A DNA stretch of 64,000 nt from Micromonospora globispora (lineage in GTDB: Bacteria > Actinomycetota > Actinomycetes > Mycobacteriales > Micromonosporaceae), in the NCBI RefSeq assembly GCF_003857015.1, contig NZ_QGGF01000387.1, forward strand, positions 47,410 to 111,409. The letters run 5' to 3'. Positions within the stretch are counted from its first letter, which is position 1; each line of letters begins with the position of its first letter. Positions 44,438-53,153 of the stretch are shown here, one piece after another. The notes beneath the pieces were generated by a model. It saw only the letters and a program-made list of their open reading frames with translations, did not search any database and was not told the origin of the DNA. The translations under genes and the position numbers were made by a program.

Positions 44438-44456
44438 TTTACACGCCGTTGTGCGG
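44438..44456. promoter_or_regulatory. Operator-like motif between IclR and MFS genes
   Basis: TTTACAC-GCCG-TTGTGCGG, followed directly by TATTTACACACAC. It matches the motif upstream of mhpC with one gap. It sits 28 bases before the TTG start of the transporter gene. Confidence 0.55.
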
Positions 44457-44483
44457 TATTTACACACACCCCCGGGAGTTATC

Positions 44484-45839
44484 TTGAGTACCACCACCAC
44501 CCCGGTTCACTCTGACCGTAGGCAGACCCGCCGCGTCCTGATCTCGAGCTACCTGGGTAGCACCATCGAGTTCTACGACTTCCTGCTCTACGCGCTCGTC
44601 GCGGCAACTGTCTTCGACAAGCTGTTCTTCACCAACGTCGACGGCCCGCTCGCCTCGGTCCTGTCGTTCGCGACCCTGGCCGTGGGATATGCCGCACGTC
44701 CGGTCGGCGGCGCGGTCTTCGGCCACTTCGGCGACAGGTTCGGCCGCAAGTCGACCCTCGTCGTCACGATGACCCTCATGGGCGCGGCCTCCTTCCTCAT
44801 CGGAGTCCTGCCCACGTACGCGACCCTCGGGATCGCCGCACCGATCATCCTGACCCTTCTCCGCGTGGTCCAGGGCCTCGCGGTGGGCGGCGAATGGGGT
44901 GGCGCGGCCCTGATGTCGCTCGAGCACGCCGACGGCAGGCACCGAGGCTTCGCGGCCTCCTTCGCCAACATGGGCGGCCCCTCCGGGGCGGTGCTCGCCG
45001 CCACGGTGCTCGCCCTCTCCTCGATGGCGTTCGGGGACAGCGACCTGTCCTGGCGGCTGCCGTTCCTGCTCAGCGCCGTCCTCGTCGGAGTGGGTCTGTG
45101 GATCCGCCTCTCGATCACCGAGTCAGAGATCTTCAAGGAGGCCAAGGCCAAGGCTGACGCCGAGGAAGCCCTGGCACCCCAGCGTCCCCCGCTCGCCGAG
45201 GTCCTCACCCGGCACCCGCGCAACGTGCTCCTGGCGATGCTCGCCGGCTGCACGGCGTTCCTCGTGCAGGGCCTGCTCGCGGCCTTCATCATCGGCTACG
45301 CCATCGGAAACGGCCATGAGCGCGCGTCCGTCCTGTGGATCACCGCCATCGCCGGCTTCCTGCACATCTTCACCATCCCGGCCTTCGCCGCGCTGTCGGA
45401 CCGGATCGGGCGTCGCCCCGTGATCATCGTCGGCGCCTGCGCCACGTTCGTCCTGGCCTGGCCGCTGTTCGGACTGCTCGGCAGCGACAACTGGTGGCTG
45501 CTCCTGGCCGGGTACATCCTGGGTAACCCGATCCTGCAGGCGTCGATGTACGGCCCACTGGCCGCCTACATCGCGGAGATGTTCGGCACCCGCGCCCGCT
45601 ACACCGGCGCCTCCCTCGGCTACCAGCTCTCCACCACCCTCGGCGCCGGTTTCGGCCCGCTGGTCGCCGCCTCACTGGTCGCCGCCGCAGGCGGCAGCCT
45701 CCGCTACGTCACCGTCCTGGTGATGGGCGCTGCGGTGCTCAGCGCGCTCGCGGTGCTCCTGACCAAGGAGACCCGCGACCAGGCCCTCACCGACGCGTCG
45801 CCCGAGTCGCGCTCGGGCGAGCCGCTGGCGAACGTCTGA
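44484..45839 (+). CDS. MFS transporter, metabolite:H+ symporter type
   Basis: A 451-residue transporter with 12 predicted helices. The loop 2-3 motif is GHFGDRFGRKSTLV and the matching later loop is ALSDRIGRRPVIIV. The N-terminal STIEFYDFLLYALVAATVF is characteristic of the shikimate/3-hydroxyphenylpropionate-type symporter family. The start is a TTG at 44484 with GGGAG five bases upstream; no ATG fits. It probably imports the aromatic acid used by the mhp pathway. A strong terminator hairpin follows. Confidence 0.88.
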   Translation: MSTTTTPVHSDRRQTRRVLISSYLGSTIEFYDFLLYALVAATVFDKLFFTNVDGPLASVLSFATLAVGYAARPVGGAVFGHFGDRFGRKSTLVVTMTLMGAASFLIGVLPTYATLGIAAPIILTLLRVVQGLAVGGEWGGAALMSLEHADGRHRGFAASFANMGGPSGAVLAATVLALSSMAFGDSDLSWRLPFLLSAVLVGVGLWIRLSITESEIFKEAKAKADAEEALAPQRPPLAEVLTRHPRNVLLAMLAGCTAFLVQGLLAAFIIGYAIGNGHERASVLWITAIAGFLHIFTIPAFAALSDRIGRRPVIIVGACATFVLAWPLFGLLGSDNWWLLLAGYILGNPILQASMYGPLAAYIAEMFGTRARYTGASLGYQLSTTLGAGFGPLVAASLVAAAGGSLRYVTVLVMGAAVLSALAVLLTKETRDQALTDASPESRSGEPLANV

Positions 45840-45852
45840 ACGTCGCCCTCGC

Positions 45853-45884
45853 GACGGGCCGTGGTCTACCGACCACGGCCCGTC
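45853..45884 (+). terminator. Rho-independent-like hairpin after the MFS gene
   Basis: A perfect 14-bp stem (GACGGGCCGTGGTC and its complement) with a TACC loop, 14 bases after the transporter stop. There is no long T-tract, as is usual in actinomycetes. It separates the MFS gene from the next IclR gene. Confidence 0.8.
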
Positions 45885-45903
45885 AGCGTTAGATTTGTCC
45901 GTC

Positions 45904-46686
45904 GTGAGCGATCGCCATCCCCCCGTCGACACCTCGTCCGTCCTGAGCAAGGTGGTCTCGGTGCTGTTCGCGTTCACCGCCGACGACCACGGCGTCAGCC
46001 TCGCCGAGCTGGCGCGCCGCACCGGCCTCGCCAAGGGCACCCTGCACCGCGTCATCGGTGACCTCGTCGACGCGCGCCTGCTGGACCGGACCGACCGGGG
46101 CTACCGCCTGAGCAGTCAGGTGTTCCAGCTGGGCATGCGTGCCTCGGTCGAACGGGGCCTGCTCGAGGTGGCGACGCCCTTCATGGAAGACCTCTACGAA
46201 CGCACCCACGAGACCGTGCACCTCGGCGTCCTCGAGGGCACCGAGGTGGTCTACGTGTCCAAGATCGGCGGACACCGGCAGGTCCCGTCCCCGTCGCGCA
46301 TCGGCGGCCGGATGCCGGTGCACTGCACGGCCATCGGCAAGGCCCTCCTCGCCCACTCCGAGCCAGCACTGCTGATGCGGGTTGCCGAGACCGGCCTGGA
46401 GCGAAGGACGCCACGGACCATCACCGCCCCGGGCATCCTCCGACGCCAACTCCAACGGGTCGTCGAGACCGGCGTCGCGTTCGAGTACGAGGAGTCCACA
46501 GTCGGCATCGTCTGCGTCGCGGCCCCCGTCCTCGACGCCGCCGACCGGCCCGTCGCGGCGCTCAGCGTCACCGGCCCGGTGACCCGGTTCCGACCCGACT
46601 CGCACGGGGTGTCCGTCAAGGCCGCGGCCGCCGGCATGGCGGCCACCCTCGCCCGCCGCGACGCCCTGGCCAGGCGAGAAGGCTGA
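45904..46686 (+). CDS. IclR-family regulator upstream of mhpDFE
   Basis: A 260-residue regulator. The helix-turn-helix is VSLAELARRTGLAKGTLHRV, and the effector domain has HCTAIGKALLAH and STVGIVCVAAPV. I choose the GTG at 45904; a TTG at 45895 is in frame. A TTAGAT box eight bases before the GTG could give a nearly leaderless transcript. It precedes the hydratase-aldehyde dehydrogenase-aldolase genes on the same strand, with an IclR-type palindrome in between, so it likely controls those genes. Confidence 0.9.
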   Translation: MSDRHPPVDTSSVLSKVVSVLFAFTADDHGVSLAELARRTGLAKGTLHRVIGDLVDARLLDRTDRGYRLSSQVFQLGMRASVERGLLEVATPFMEDLYERTHETVHLGVLEGTEVVYVSKIGGHRQVPSPSRIGGRMPVHCTAIGKALLAHSEPALLMRVAETGLERRTPRTITAPGILRRQLQRVVETGVAFEYEESTVGIVCVAAPVLDAADRPVAALSVTGPVTRFRPDSHGVSVKAAAAGMAATLARRDALARREG

Positions 46687-46691
46687 GCGAA

Positions 46692-46714
46692 CGCGTTCCG
46701 GTCAGTGGAACGCG
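46692..46714. promoter_or_regulatory. IclR-type operator upstream of mhpD
   Basis: CGCGTTCC-GGTCAGT-GGAACGCG is a perfect 8+7+8 palindrome with GTTCC/GGAAC arms, typical of IclR sites. It lies 67 bases before the hydratase start. Probable target of the adjacent IclR protein. Confidence 0.65.
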
Positions 46715-46780
46715 CGAGTAGGAGCGGACTAGGGAGCTGCGCGAGGGTTGTCCTGCCGCAGCCACCGATGGAAGGCCCCG

Positions 46781-47602
46781 ATGAACGCTCCAGCTCACCC
46801 CAGCGGCGACCGGACCGCGATCGCCGCAGCGGCCGCCGCCCGCCTCGCCGCCGCGAGCCGCGATCGGGCGGCGTGTCCGCCGGTACGCGACCAGATCGGC
46901 ACCAGCGACCTCGCGCTCGCCTACGCCGTTCAGCAGTGGCTGACCGAGGATCGGCTGGCGGGCGGCGCCCGGATCATCGGCCGCAAGATCGGGCTCACCT
47001 CGCCGGCCGTGCAGGAACAGCTCGGCGTCGACCAGCCTGACTTCGGTGTGCTCTTCGATGACATGGACGTCTCCAGCCTCGGTGCCGTCCCCACCCGGCG
47101 GCTCCTACAACCCAAGGTGGAGGCGGAGATCGCGTTCGTGCTCGGCGCCGACCTGGACGCGCCGAACCTTGCCATCGCGCAGGTGCGCGCCGCGATCAAG
47201 TACGCCGTCGCCGCGCTGGAGATCGTGGACAGCAGGATCACCGACTGGGACATCACCATCACCGACACCGTGGCCGACAACGCCTCGAGCGGTCTGTTCG
47301 TCCTCGGGACGCAGCATGTGCCCTTGGACGACTTCGAGTCCAGGGACGTGACCATGCGGATGTACGTCGACGGCGATCTCGCCTCGGAAGGCGCCGGCAG
47401 GGCCTGCCTGGGTGACCCCCTGAACGCCCTGCTCTGGCTGGCGGAGACAGCCCGTGACTTCGGCCAGCCGCTGACGGCTGGGCAGGTCGTGCTCTCCGGC
47501 GCCCTCGGCCCCATGGTGCCGGTCCGCCCGGGAGTCACCGTACGCGCCGAGATCTCCGCCCTCGGCTCGGTGCAGGCGAGCTTCTCCGACAAGGACCAGT
47601 GA
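46781..47602 (+). CDS. mhpD: 2-keto-4-pentenoate hydratase
   Basis: A 273-residue hydratase of the fumarylacetoacetase-like fold. [32 protein letters not shown] (metal glutamates) and [10 protein letters not shown] are the family landmarks. ATG at 46781 has GGAAGG five bases upstream. It converts 2-hydroxypenta-2,4-dienoate to 4-hydroxy-2-oxopentanoate. Its stop overlaps the start of the acetaldehyde dehydrogenase gene (TGATG). Paralogues lie at 53154 and 53975, and fragments at 49640 and 61990. Confidence 0.92.
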   Translation: MNAPAHPSGDRTAIAAAAAARLAAASRDRAACPPVRDQIGTSDLALAYAVQQWLTEDRLAGGARIIGRKIGLTSPAVQEQLGVDQPDFGVLFDDMDVSSLGAVPTRRLLQPKVEAEIAFVLGADLDAPNLAIAQVRAAIKYAVAALEIVDSRITDWDITITDTVADNASSGLFVLGTQHVPLDDFESRDVTMRMYVDGDLASEGAGRACLGDPLNALLWLAETARDFGQPLTAGQVVLSGALGPMVPVRPGVTVRAEISALGSVQASFSDKDQ

Positions 47603-48552
47603 TGACGAAGACCAAGGTAGCCATCATCGGCTCGGGCAACATCGGCACGGACCTGATGATCAAGATACTGCGCCTCTCCACGACCCTGACGATGGGCGCG
47701 ATGGTGGGCATCGATCCCGCCTCCGACGGCTTGGCGCGCGCGGCTCGACTCAAGGTCGCGACCACCCACGAGGGTGTGGACGGACTGATCGCGATGGACG
47801 GGTTCGATGACATCGAGATCATCTTCGACGCCACCTCGGCCAAGGCACACCAGGCGAACGCGCGCAGACTGGCGCCGTACGGCAAGCAACTGATCGACCT
47901 CACGCCCGCCGCGATCGGTCCGTACGTCGTGCCAGCGGTCAACCTCGGCGAGCACGTCGGCGCCGACAACGTGAACATGGTGACGTGCGGCGGCCAGGCC
48001 ACCATCCCGATCGTCGCCGCGATCTCGAGGGTCACCTCGGTGTCGTACGCCGAGATCGTCGCCTCGATCGCCTCCAGGTCGGCCGGTCCGGGCACTCGCG
48101 CCAACATCGACGAATTCACCGAGACCACCTCGCACGCCATCGAGGCCGTCGGGGGCGCGGCGAGGGGTAAGGCGATCATCATCCTCAACCCCGCCGAGCC
48201 ACCGTTGATCATGCGCGACACCGTGCTCGCCCTCATCGGCGACCCGGAGCCGGCCACCCACGACGCCATCCGCACCTCGATCGAGCAGATGGTGGCCGAT
48301 GTCTCCAGCTATGTCCCGGGCTACCGACTCAAGCAGGCCGTGCAGATCAACCCGGTGCCCGCGGACCAGCCCGTCCACACCCTGGCCGGCGGCACCCCGG
48401 TGACCCATCAGGTGTCGGTGTTCCTCGAGGTCGAGGGCGCCGCGCACTACCTCCCGGCGTACGCCGGCAACCTCGACATCATGACCTCGGCCGCGCTCCG
48501 TGTCGCCGAGAAGATCGCCGCCCGTACGGCAGAACGCGAGACCGTGGCATGA
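47602..48552 (+). CDS. mhpF: Acetaldehyde dehydrogenase (acetylating)
   Basis: A 316-residue CoA-acylating dehydrogenase. NAD-binding [19 protein letters not shown], the catalytic cysteine in [12 protein letters not shown] and the C-terminal [19 protein letters not shown] are all present. It converts acetaldehyde to acetyl-CoA, normally in a complex with the aldolase encoded next. The ATG overlaps the hydratase stop; a GTG three bases earlier is possible. Its stop overlaps the aldolase start (ATGA). Confidence 0.94.
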   Translation: MTKTKVAIIGSGNIGTDLMIKILRLSTTLTMGAMVGIDPASDGLARAARLKVATTHEGVDGLIAMDGFDDIEIIFDATSAKAHQANARRLAPYGKQLIDLTPAAIGPYVVPAVNLGEHVGADNVNMVTCGGQATIPIVAAISRVTSVSYAEIVASIASRSAGPGTRANIDEFTETTSHAIEAVGGAARGKAIIILNPAEPPLIMRDTVLALIGDPEPATHDAIRTSIEQMVADVSSYVPGYRLKQAVQINPVPADQPVHTLAGGTPVTHQVSVFLEVEGAAHYLPAYAGNLDIMTSAALRVAEKIAARTAERETVA

Positions 48553-49595
48553 GCGAGCTGTTCATCCAGGACGTCACTCTGCGGGACGGCATGCATGCCG
48601 TCCGGCACCGCATCACCCCCGAGCGGGTCGGCCAGATCGTGGCCGCCCTCGACGCCGCCGGCGTCGACGGCATCGAGGTCGCCCACGGCGACGGACTCGC
48701 CGGGAGCTCGCTCAACTACGGGCCCGGCAGCAACAGCGACTGGGAGTGGATCGAGGCCGCTGCGGCGAACCTCTCGCGAGCCCGTCTCACCACTCTCCTC
48801 CTGCCCGGGATCGGCACCATCAAGGAGCTCAAGCAGGCCTACGACCTGGGAGTCCGCTCGGTTCGCGTGGCCACCCACTGCACCGAGGCCGACGTCTCGG
48901 CCCAGCACATCGCCACCGCCCGCGAGCTGGGCATGGACGTCTCTGGCTTTCTGATGATGAGCCACATGGCTCCCGCGGCGGAGCTCGCCCGCCAGGCCTC
49001 GTTGATGGAGTCCTACGGCGCCCACTGTGTCTACGTCACCGACTCCGGTGGCCGGCTCACCATGGACGGCGTCCGTGAGCGCGTGCGCGCCTACCGCGAC
49101 GTCCTCGACCCCGCTACACAGGTCGGGATCCACGCGCACGAGAACCTCTCCCTGTCGGTGGCGAACTCCGTCGTCGCCGTGGAAGAGGGCGTCACCCGTG
49201 TCGACGCGTCGCTCGCCGGTCAGGGCGCCGGCGCCGGAAACTGCCCCATCGAGCCCTTCATCGCCGTCGCCAACATCCACGGGTGGAAACACCAGTGCGA
49301 CCTCTTCGCGCTGCAGGACGCAGCCGAGGACCTCGTGCGTCCCATGCAGGACCGGCCGGTCCGGGTCGACCGCGAGACCCTCACGCTCGGATACGCAGGG
49401 GTCTACTCGAGCTTCCTCCGGCACGCGGAAGCCGCCTCCATGGCCTACGGCATCGACGTCCGCACCCTGCTCGTCGAAGTCGGGCGCCGCGCACTTGTCG
49501 GCGGACAGGAAGACATGATCGTCGACATCGCGCTCGACCTCGGCGCAACGCCCGTCGATCGCAACGACGAGGGCTTGCAGGAGAACGTCAGCTAG
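48549..49595 (+). CDS. mhpE: 4-hydroxy-2-oxovalerate aldolase
   Basis: A 348-residue HMGL-like aldolase. The start [19 protein letters not shown] carries the metal aspartate, and [20 protein letters not shown] has the metal histidines. [10 protein letters not shown] and [13 protein letters not shown] are typical family motifs. It splits 4-hydroxy-2-oxopentanoate into pyruvate and acetaldehyde, the latter passed to MhpF. No second aldolase or acetaldehyde dehydrogenase is seen in the other meta-cleavage clusters of the window, so this pair may serve them all. Confidence 0.94.
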   Translation: MSELFIQDVTLRDGMHAVRHRITPERVGQIVAALDAAGVDGIEVAHGDGLAGSSLNYGPGSNSDWEWIEAAAANLSRARLTTLLLPGIGTIKELKQAYDLGVRSVRVATHCTEADVSAQHIATARELGMDVSGFLMMSHMAPAAELARQASLMESYGAHCVYVTDSGGRLTMDGVRERVRAYRDVLDPATQVGIHAHENLSLSVANSVVAVEEGVTRVDASLAGQGAGAGNCPIEPFIAVANIHGWKHQCDLFALQDAAEDLVRPMQDRPVRVDRETLTLGYAGVYSSFLRHAEAASMAYGIDVRTLLVEVGRRALVGGQEDMIVDIALDLGATPVDRNDEGLQENVS

Positions 49596-49639
49596 GTGAA
49601 GCAGCTGCCCGGGGGATTCCTGGCGATACCTGTCCCGAG

Positions 49640-49790
49640 GTTCGCTGCAAGGTGGCGGAGGTGAGTCCGAACTTGCGCCCGACGACAAGGCCGCCGTCGG
49701 AGCCACGCGTCGGCGAGTACGCGCTGGATCCCGTAGGCGGCGCTGTCGTCGTCGCGGCCGAGGAGGTCACGCACCGGCGGGCACGGGGAG
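49640..49790 (-). pseudogene. 2-keto-4-pentenoate hydratase, N-terminal fragment
   Basis: Minus strand reads PPVRDLLGRDDDSAAYGIQR then VLADAW. A one-base shift follows, then GGLVVGRKFGLTSATLQR. This corresponds to residues 25-75 of MhpD-like hydratases. No other part of the gene is present. Confidence 0.6.
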
Positions 49791-49885
49791 CGCCCTGTTC
49801 CCCCCGCTGATCCGCCGCAGCGACGCTCCGCGTCCCGCGGGTACGCGGGCGGCCGCTGCACGGGGCGACGCAGGTGCCCGCCACG

Positions 49886-50270
49886 TCAGGCGAGCACGTC
49901 GGCGACGTAGGGTCCGTGCTGCCGCTCGATGTCGCTCATCCAGGACTTGGCCTCGTCACTGCTGACACCCCGGGCGTCGGCATAGATCCGCACGCAGTTG
50001 TCATGTACGGCCGTGGGCATGCGCCGTCCATCTCCACCGACGTAGAAGAAGGCAACGCGCTGCACGAGGTCGATGACGTCAGCCCGGTCGGCCCAGAGCC
50101 GGTCCTGGACGAAGGTGAGTCGTCGGCCAGGGAACGCAGGACGTCGCGCTCCAGGGGGCAGGGGTTGGCATCGGCGAGCTGGCTGATCTGTCTCGGGTGG
50201 CGGGCATCGACAGCTCGACGTAGCTGGCCAGCAGCTCGCCGGCGGTGATGGGGGTGCCGGTTGGGGTACC
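49886..50270 (-). pseudogene. CYP102-type P450 reductase domain, degraded C-terminal remnant
   Basis: The final 80 residues are clear: TFVQDRLWADRADVIDLVQR, AFFYVGGDGRRMPTAVHD and WMSDIERQHGPYVADVLA, the NADPH-domain end of self-sufficient P450s. Further upstream, in broken frames, ITAGELLASYVELSMPATR then QISQLADANPCP match the FAD-connecting domain. Deletions and frameshifts separate the pieces. The haem domain is absent. Confidence 0.65.
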
Positions 50271-50504
50271 GGCTCAGTGCCCGCCGCCAAGAATCCGTCG
50301 TCGCCGTATTCGGGTGTCGATCGCGATGACGACGCTCGGATCATGGTTCGGTGGATGCTGGGCAAGACTCTGATGTGGGCGTTGCCAGTCGGAACACCAT
50401 GATCTGGTCGCCGAGGTCCATCACCAGATTGCGGGCCTGCTGTAGGTCCAGCCGCGGTCGGCTGCGCGTGCGCCGATTTCTGGCACTGTACAGGGGCGAA
50501 GCCA

Positions 50505-51299
50505 TCACATCAGATGGGTAGCCATGCCACCGTGTACGGCCAGGACCGTACCCGTGATGTGGCTGGTCCGGTCGGAGGCGAGGAAGACGATCGCGTCCGC
50601 CACGTCGTGCGCCGTGCCCGGCTTGCCCAGGGCCATCTGCCGTACGTCGCGCACGTGGTGCGTTACCGCATCCTCGCGCGGGAGGCGGTGGCGCTCGGCC
50701 AAGGCGTCGACGAAGCCCCCCGGCTTGTCCCACAGGGGGGTTCGGGTGGGGCCGGGCGCCACCGCGTTCACCCGGATCCCCTCCGGCCCGTACTCGGTGG
50801 CCAGTGCCCCTGTCAGCGAGAGCACGGCGGCCTTGCTCGCCGCATAGTCCACCAGCATCGGCTCCGGGTAGCGCCCGGAGGTGGATGCCACGTTGACGAT
50901 CGACGCCCGGGCGGAGGCGCGCAGCAACGGGACGGCCGCCCGGACGGTCCGCACGACGCTCATCAGGTTGATGTCGAAGGTACGGCGCCAGGAGTCGTCG
51001 TCGACATCGAGAAAGCTCCTTCTGGCCGGGGCGATGCCGACGTTGTTGACGAGGATGTCGATCCCGCCGAGCAACGCAGCGGCGCGTTCGGCGATGAGGT
51101 CGCCGCAGCCCGGTTGGCCGAGGTCGACCTGTGTGGCGTGAACTCCGGGCAACTCGTCCAGTTCCGCGCAGGCTGCCACGTCGAGTTCGGCGGCGAGGAC
51201 CTGCACCCCTTCCGAGGCGAGAGCCTCGACGACAGCCCGCCCGATGCCGGCGCCCGATCCCGTGACGACGGCGCGACGACCTGCCATCCGCAATTCCAC
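50505..51299 (-). CDS. Short-chain dehydrogenase/reductase
   Basis: A 264-residue classical SDR. The cofactor motif is VVTGSGAGIGRAV, NNVG is present in ILVNNVGIAP, and the catalytic serine, tyrosine and lysine occur in NVASTSGRYPEPMLVDYAAS and the following lysine. GTG start at 51299 with AAGGAAG four bases upstream; an ATG at 51287 is the alternative. It lies downstream of the semialdehyde dehydrogenase gene but is separated from it by a strong hairpin. Could oxidise a dihydrodiol or hydroxy intermediate of the meta pathway. Confidence 0.87.
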   Translation of the reverse strand: MELRMAGRRAVVTGSGAGIGRAVVEALASEGVQVLAAELDVAACAELDELPGVHATQVDLGQPGCGDLIAERAAALLGGIDILVNNVGIAPARRSFLDVDDDSWRRTFDINLMSVVRTVRAAVPLLRASARASIVNVASTSGRYPEPMLVDYAASKAAVLSLTGALATEYGPEGIRVNAVAPGPTRTPLWDKPGGFVDALAERHRLPREDAVTHHVRDVRQMALGKPGTAHDVADAIVFLASDRTSHITGTVLAVHGGMATHLM

Positions 51300-51364
51300 A
51301 GGGCTTCCTTTCCATCTCTCCAGCCGGACGGCCCGGGCGATCGCACCGCCGCGCCCCGGTTGGG

Positions 51365-51426
51365 GCGGCCATGCTGCTCCGGCGCCAGCCGCCGACGGGA
51401 CGGCGACGCCGGAGCAGCATGGCCGC
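51365..51426 (-). terminator. 20-bp perfect hairpin between aldehyde dehydrogenase and SDR genes
   Basis: GCGGCCATGCTGCTCCGGCG (51365-51384) pairs exactly with 51407-51426 across a 22-base loop that can itself fold. It begins 14 bases after the dehydrogenase stop. No T-tract follows. It probably ends or attenuates the upstream operon, so the SDR may have lower or independent expression. Confidence 0.75.
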
Positions 51427-51439
51427 TCGCGTACTCCGG

Positions 51440-52882
51440 CTAGTCCGCCGTCTGGTCGATCTGCATCACGACGGCCTTGGGCTCGGTGAAGAACTCCCGG
51501 CTGAAGGACCCGCCTTCACGGCCGACCCCGGAGGCGCCGACGCCGCCGAACGGCGCCCTCAGGTCGCGGATGAAGAAACAGTTCACCCAGACGGTCCCCA
51601 CGTTCAGTCTGGCCGCCACGCGGTGGGCGCGCGAGAGGTTCTCGCTGAACAGCATGGCGTTGAGCCCGAACGGCGAGTCGTTGACCAGGCCGACGACCTC
51701 GTCCTCGGTGTCGAACGGCGTGACCGTCACGATCGGCCCGAAGATCTCCTCGCACTGGTGCGGGGCGTCCGCCGGAATGTCCGTGACCACCGTCGGATGG
51801 ATGAACAGGCCGTCCCCGACCGCGCCGGTGAGGAGAGTGCCGCCCACCGACTCGATCGAGTCGAAGTACGTGCGGACCTTGTCGTAGTGGGTTTTCGAGG
51901 ACAGCGGCCCCACCTGGGTCCGCTCGTCCTGGGGGTCACCCACGACCATTGCCTGGGCCGCCTTCACGAAGCGTGCCACGAACTCGTCCTGGATGGAGCG
52001 GTGGACGTACAGCCGTGAGCCGGCGAGGCAGACCTGCCCGGCGTTGGTGAATATCGCCCTGATCGACCAGCTCACCGCGTTGTCGATGTCGGCGTCGGCG
52101 AAGACGACGTTGGCGCCCTTGCCGCCGAGTTCGAGGCTTACCGGGGTCAGGTTCTTCGCCGCGGCGGCACTGATGATGCGGCCGGTGGCGGACTCGCCCG
52201 TGAACGTGATGCGGTCGACGTCCGGGTGCGCGGTGAGGGCCGCGCCGGCGGAGTCCGGGCCGAATCCGTGTACGACGTTGAAGACGCCCGGCGGAATCCC
52301 CGCCTCAAGCGCGAGCCGCGCCAGGATCGTGGCGGACGCCGGGGTGTCCTCGGCCGGCTTGAGCACGACGGTGTTGCCCCAGGCCAACGCCGGCGCGACC
52401 TTCCAGCTCTCCAGCATCATCGGGAAGTTCCACGGCGCGATGGCCGCGACCACACCGGCCGGCTCGTACCGGGTGTAGGCGTGGTGCCCGGAGTCCATCG
52501 GTAGTGTCTCGGCCGCCGCGATCAGGGCGTGGTCCGCGAAGAACCGGATGTTGTCGGCGGTGCGGGGGACGTCGTTGCCCCGGCTCTGCGTGATCGGCTT
52601 ACCCATGTCGCGGGTGTCGGCCAGCGCGAGTTCGTCGGCGTGTTCGAGGATCAGGTCCGCGAAGCGGTGCAGGATCGACCGTCGCCGTCCGCGGCCGAGT
52701 CCTGACCAACGTCCGTCGTTGAACGCGCGACGGGCGGCGGCAACGGCGAGAGCGGCCTCTGCCGCCCCACCGAGCGGAAACCGTGCCCACGCCTGCCCTG
52801 TGTAGGGGTCGACGCTGTCGAAGGTCTCCCCGGATCGGGACAGGACCTCCTCGCCGTCGATGATGTGGCCGAACGTCTCCAC
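51440..52882 (-). CDS. 2-hydroxymuconic semialdehyde dehydrogenase-type aldehyde dehydrogenase
   Basis: A 480-residue NAD-dependent aldehyde dehydrogenase. VVAAIAPWNFPMMLESWKVA, the glutamate in VSLELGGKGANVVFADAD and the nucleophilic cysteine in NAGQVCLAGSRLYV are intact. The NCFFIRDLRAPFGGVGASG ending is characteristic of the XylG/DmpC group that oxidises 2-hydroxymuconic semialdehyde to 2-hydroxymuconate. One base separates it from the tautomerase gene. Together with tautomerase, decarboxylase and hydratase it makes the oxalocrotonate branch. Confidence 0.9.
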   Translation of the reverse strand: METFGHIIDGEEVLSRSGETFDSVDPYTGQAWARFPLGGAAEAALAVAAARRAFNDGRWSGLGRGRRRSILHRFADLILEHADELALADTRDMGKPITQSRGNDVPRTADNIRFFADHALIAAAETLPMDSGHHAYTRYEPAGVVAAIAPWNFPMMLESWKVAPALAWGNTVVLKPAEDTPASATILARLALEAGIPPGVFNVVHGFGPDSAGAALTAHPDVDRITFTGESATGRIISAAAAKNLTPVSLELGGKGANVVFADADIDNAVSWSIRAIFTNAGQVCLAGSRLYVHRSIQDEFVARFVKAAQAMVVGDPQDERTQVGPLSSKTHYDKVRTYFDSIESVGGTLLTGAVGDGLFIHPTVVTDIPADAPHQCEEIFGPIVTVTPFDTEDEVVGLVNDSPFGLNAMLFSENLSRAHRVAARLNVGTVWVNCFFIRDLRAPFGGVGASGVGREGGSFSREFFTEPKAVVMQIDQTAD

Positions 52883-52883
52883 G

Positions 52884-53150
52884 TCAGCGTCCTTCCTGCT
52901 CTGGTCCCTGTTCGGCCGACTGCGGCGATGCGTCGGCCCGGTTGTTGAGGTCCGCCTGGGCGGCGTCGCGCTCGGCGAGGGTCTGGTCGCCGGCGGCCCA
53001 CAGGCTTCGGGGCACCTCGCGCACGATCACCCGGATCTGCTGCGAATTGGCGCCGAGCGAGGTTTCGACCGCCTCGTGTACCCGGTGGATGAGTTCACGC
53101 AGACGCGCGGGGTCACGCCCTGCGGTGAGGGTGACTTCGACGAGAGGCAC
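52884..53150 (-). CDS. 4-oxalocrotonate tautomerase-like protein
   Basis: An 88-residue protein beginning M-P-L-V-E-V, so the catalytic N-terminal proline would be exposed after Met removal. The arginine in GRDPARLREL and the beta-alpha-beta pattern fit the tautomerase fold. It is longer than the usual 62 residues, with a Gln/Glu-rich tail (ASPQSAEQGPEQEGR). Position between the semialdehyde dehydrogenase and decarboxylase genes supports conversion of 2-hydroxymuconate to 2-oxohex-3-enedioate. Confidence 0.85.
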   Translation of the reverse strand: MPLVEVTLTAGRDPARLRELIHRVHEAVETSLGANSQQIRVIVREVPRSLWAAGDQTLAERDAAQADLNNRADASPQSAEQGPEQEGR

Positions 53151-53153
53151 GGC

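Noticed and set aside
46930..48447. 505-codon minus-strand frame
   Set aside because: Antisense to mhpD and mhpF, which are unambiguous.
39994..49595. The mhp cluster as a new system
   Set aside because: Gene content matches the known 3-(3-hydroxyphenyl)propionate meta pathway; only the regulation is noteworthy.
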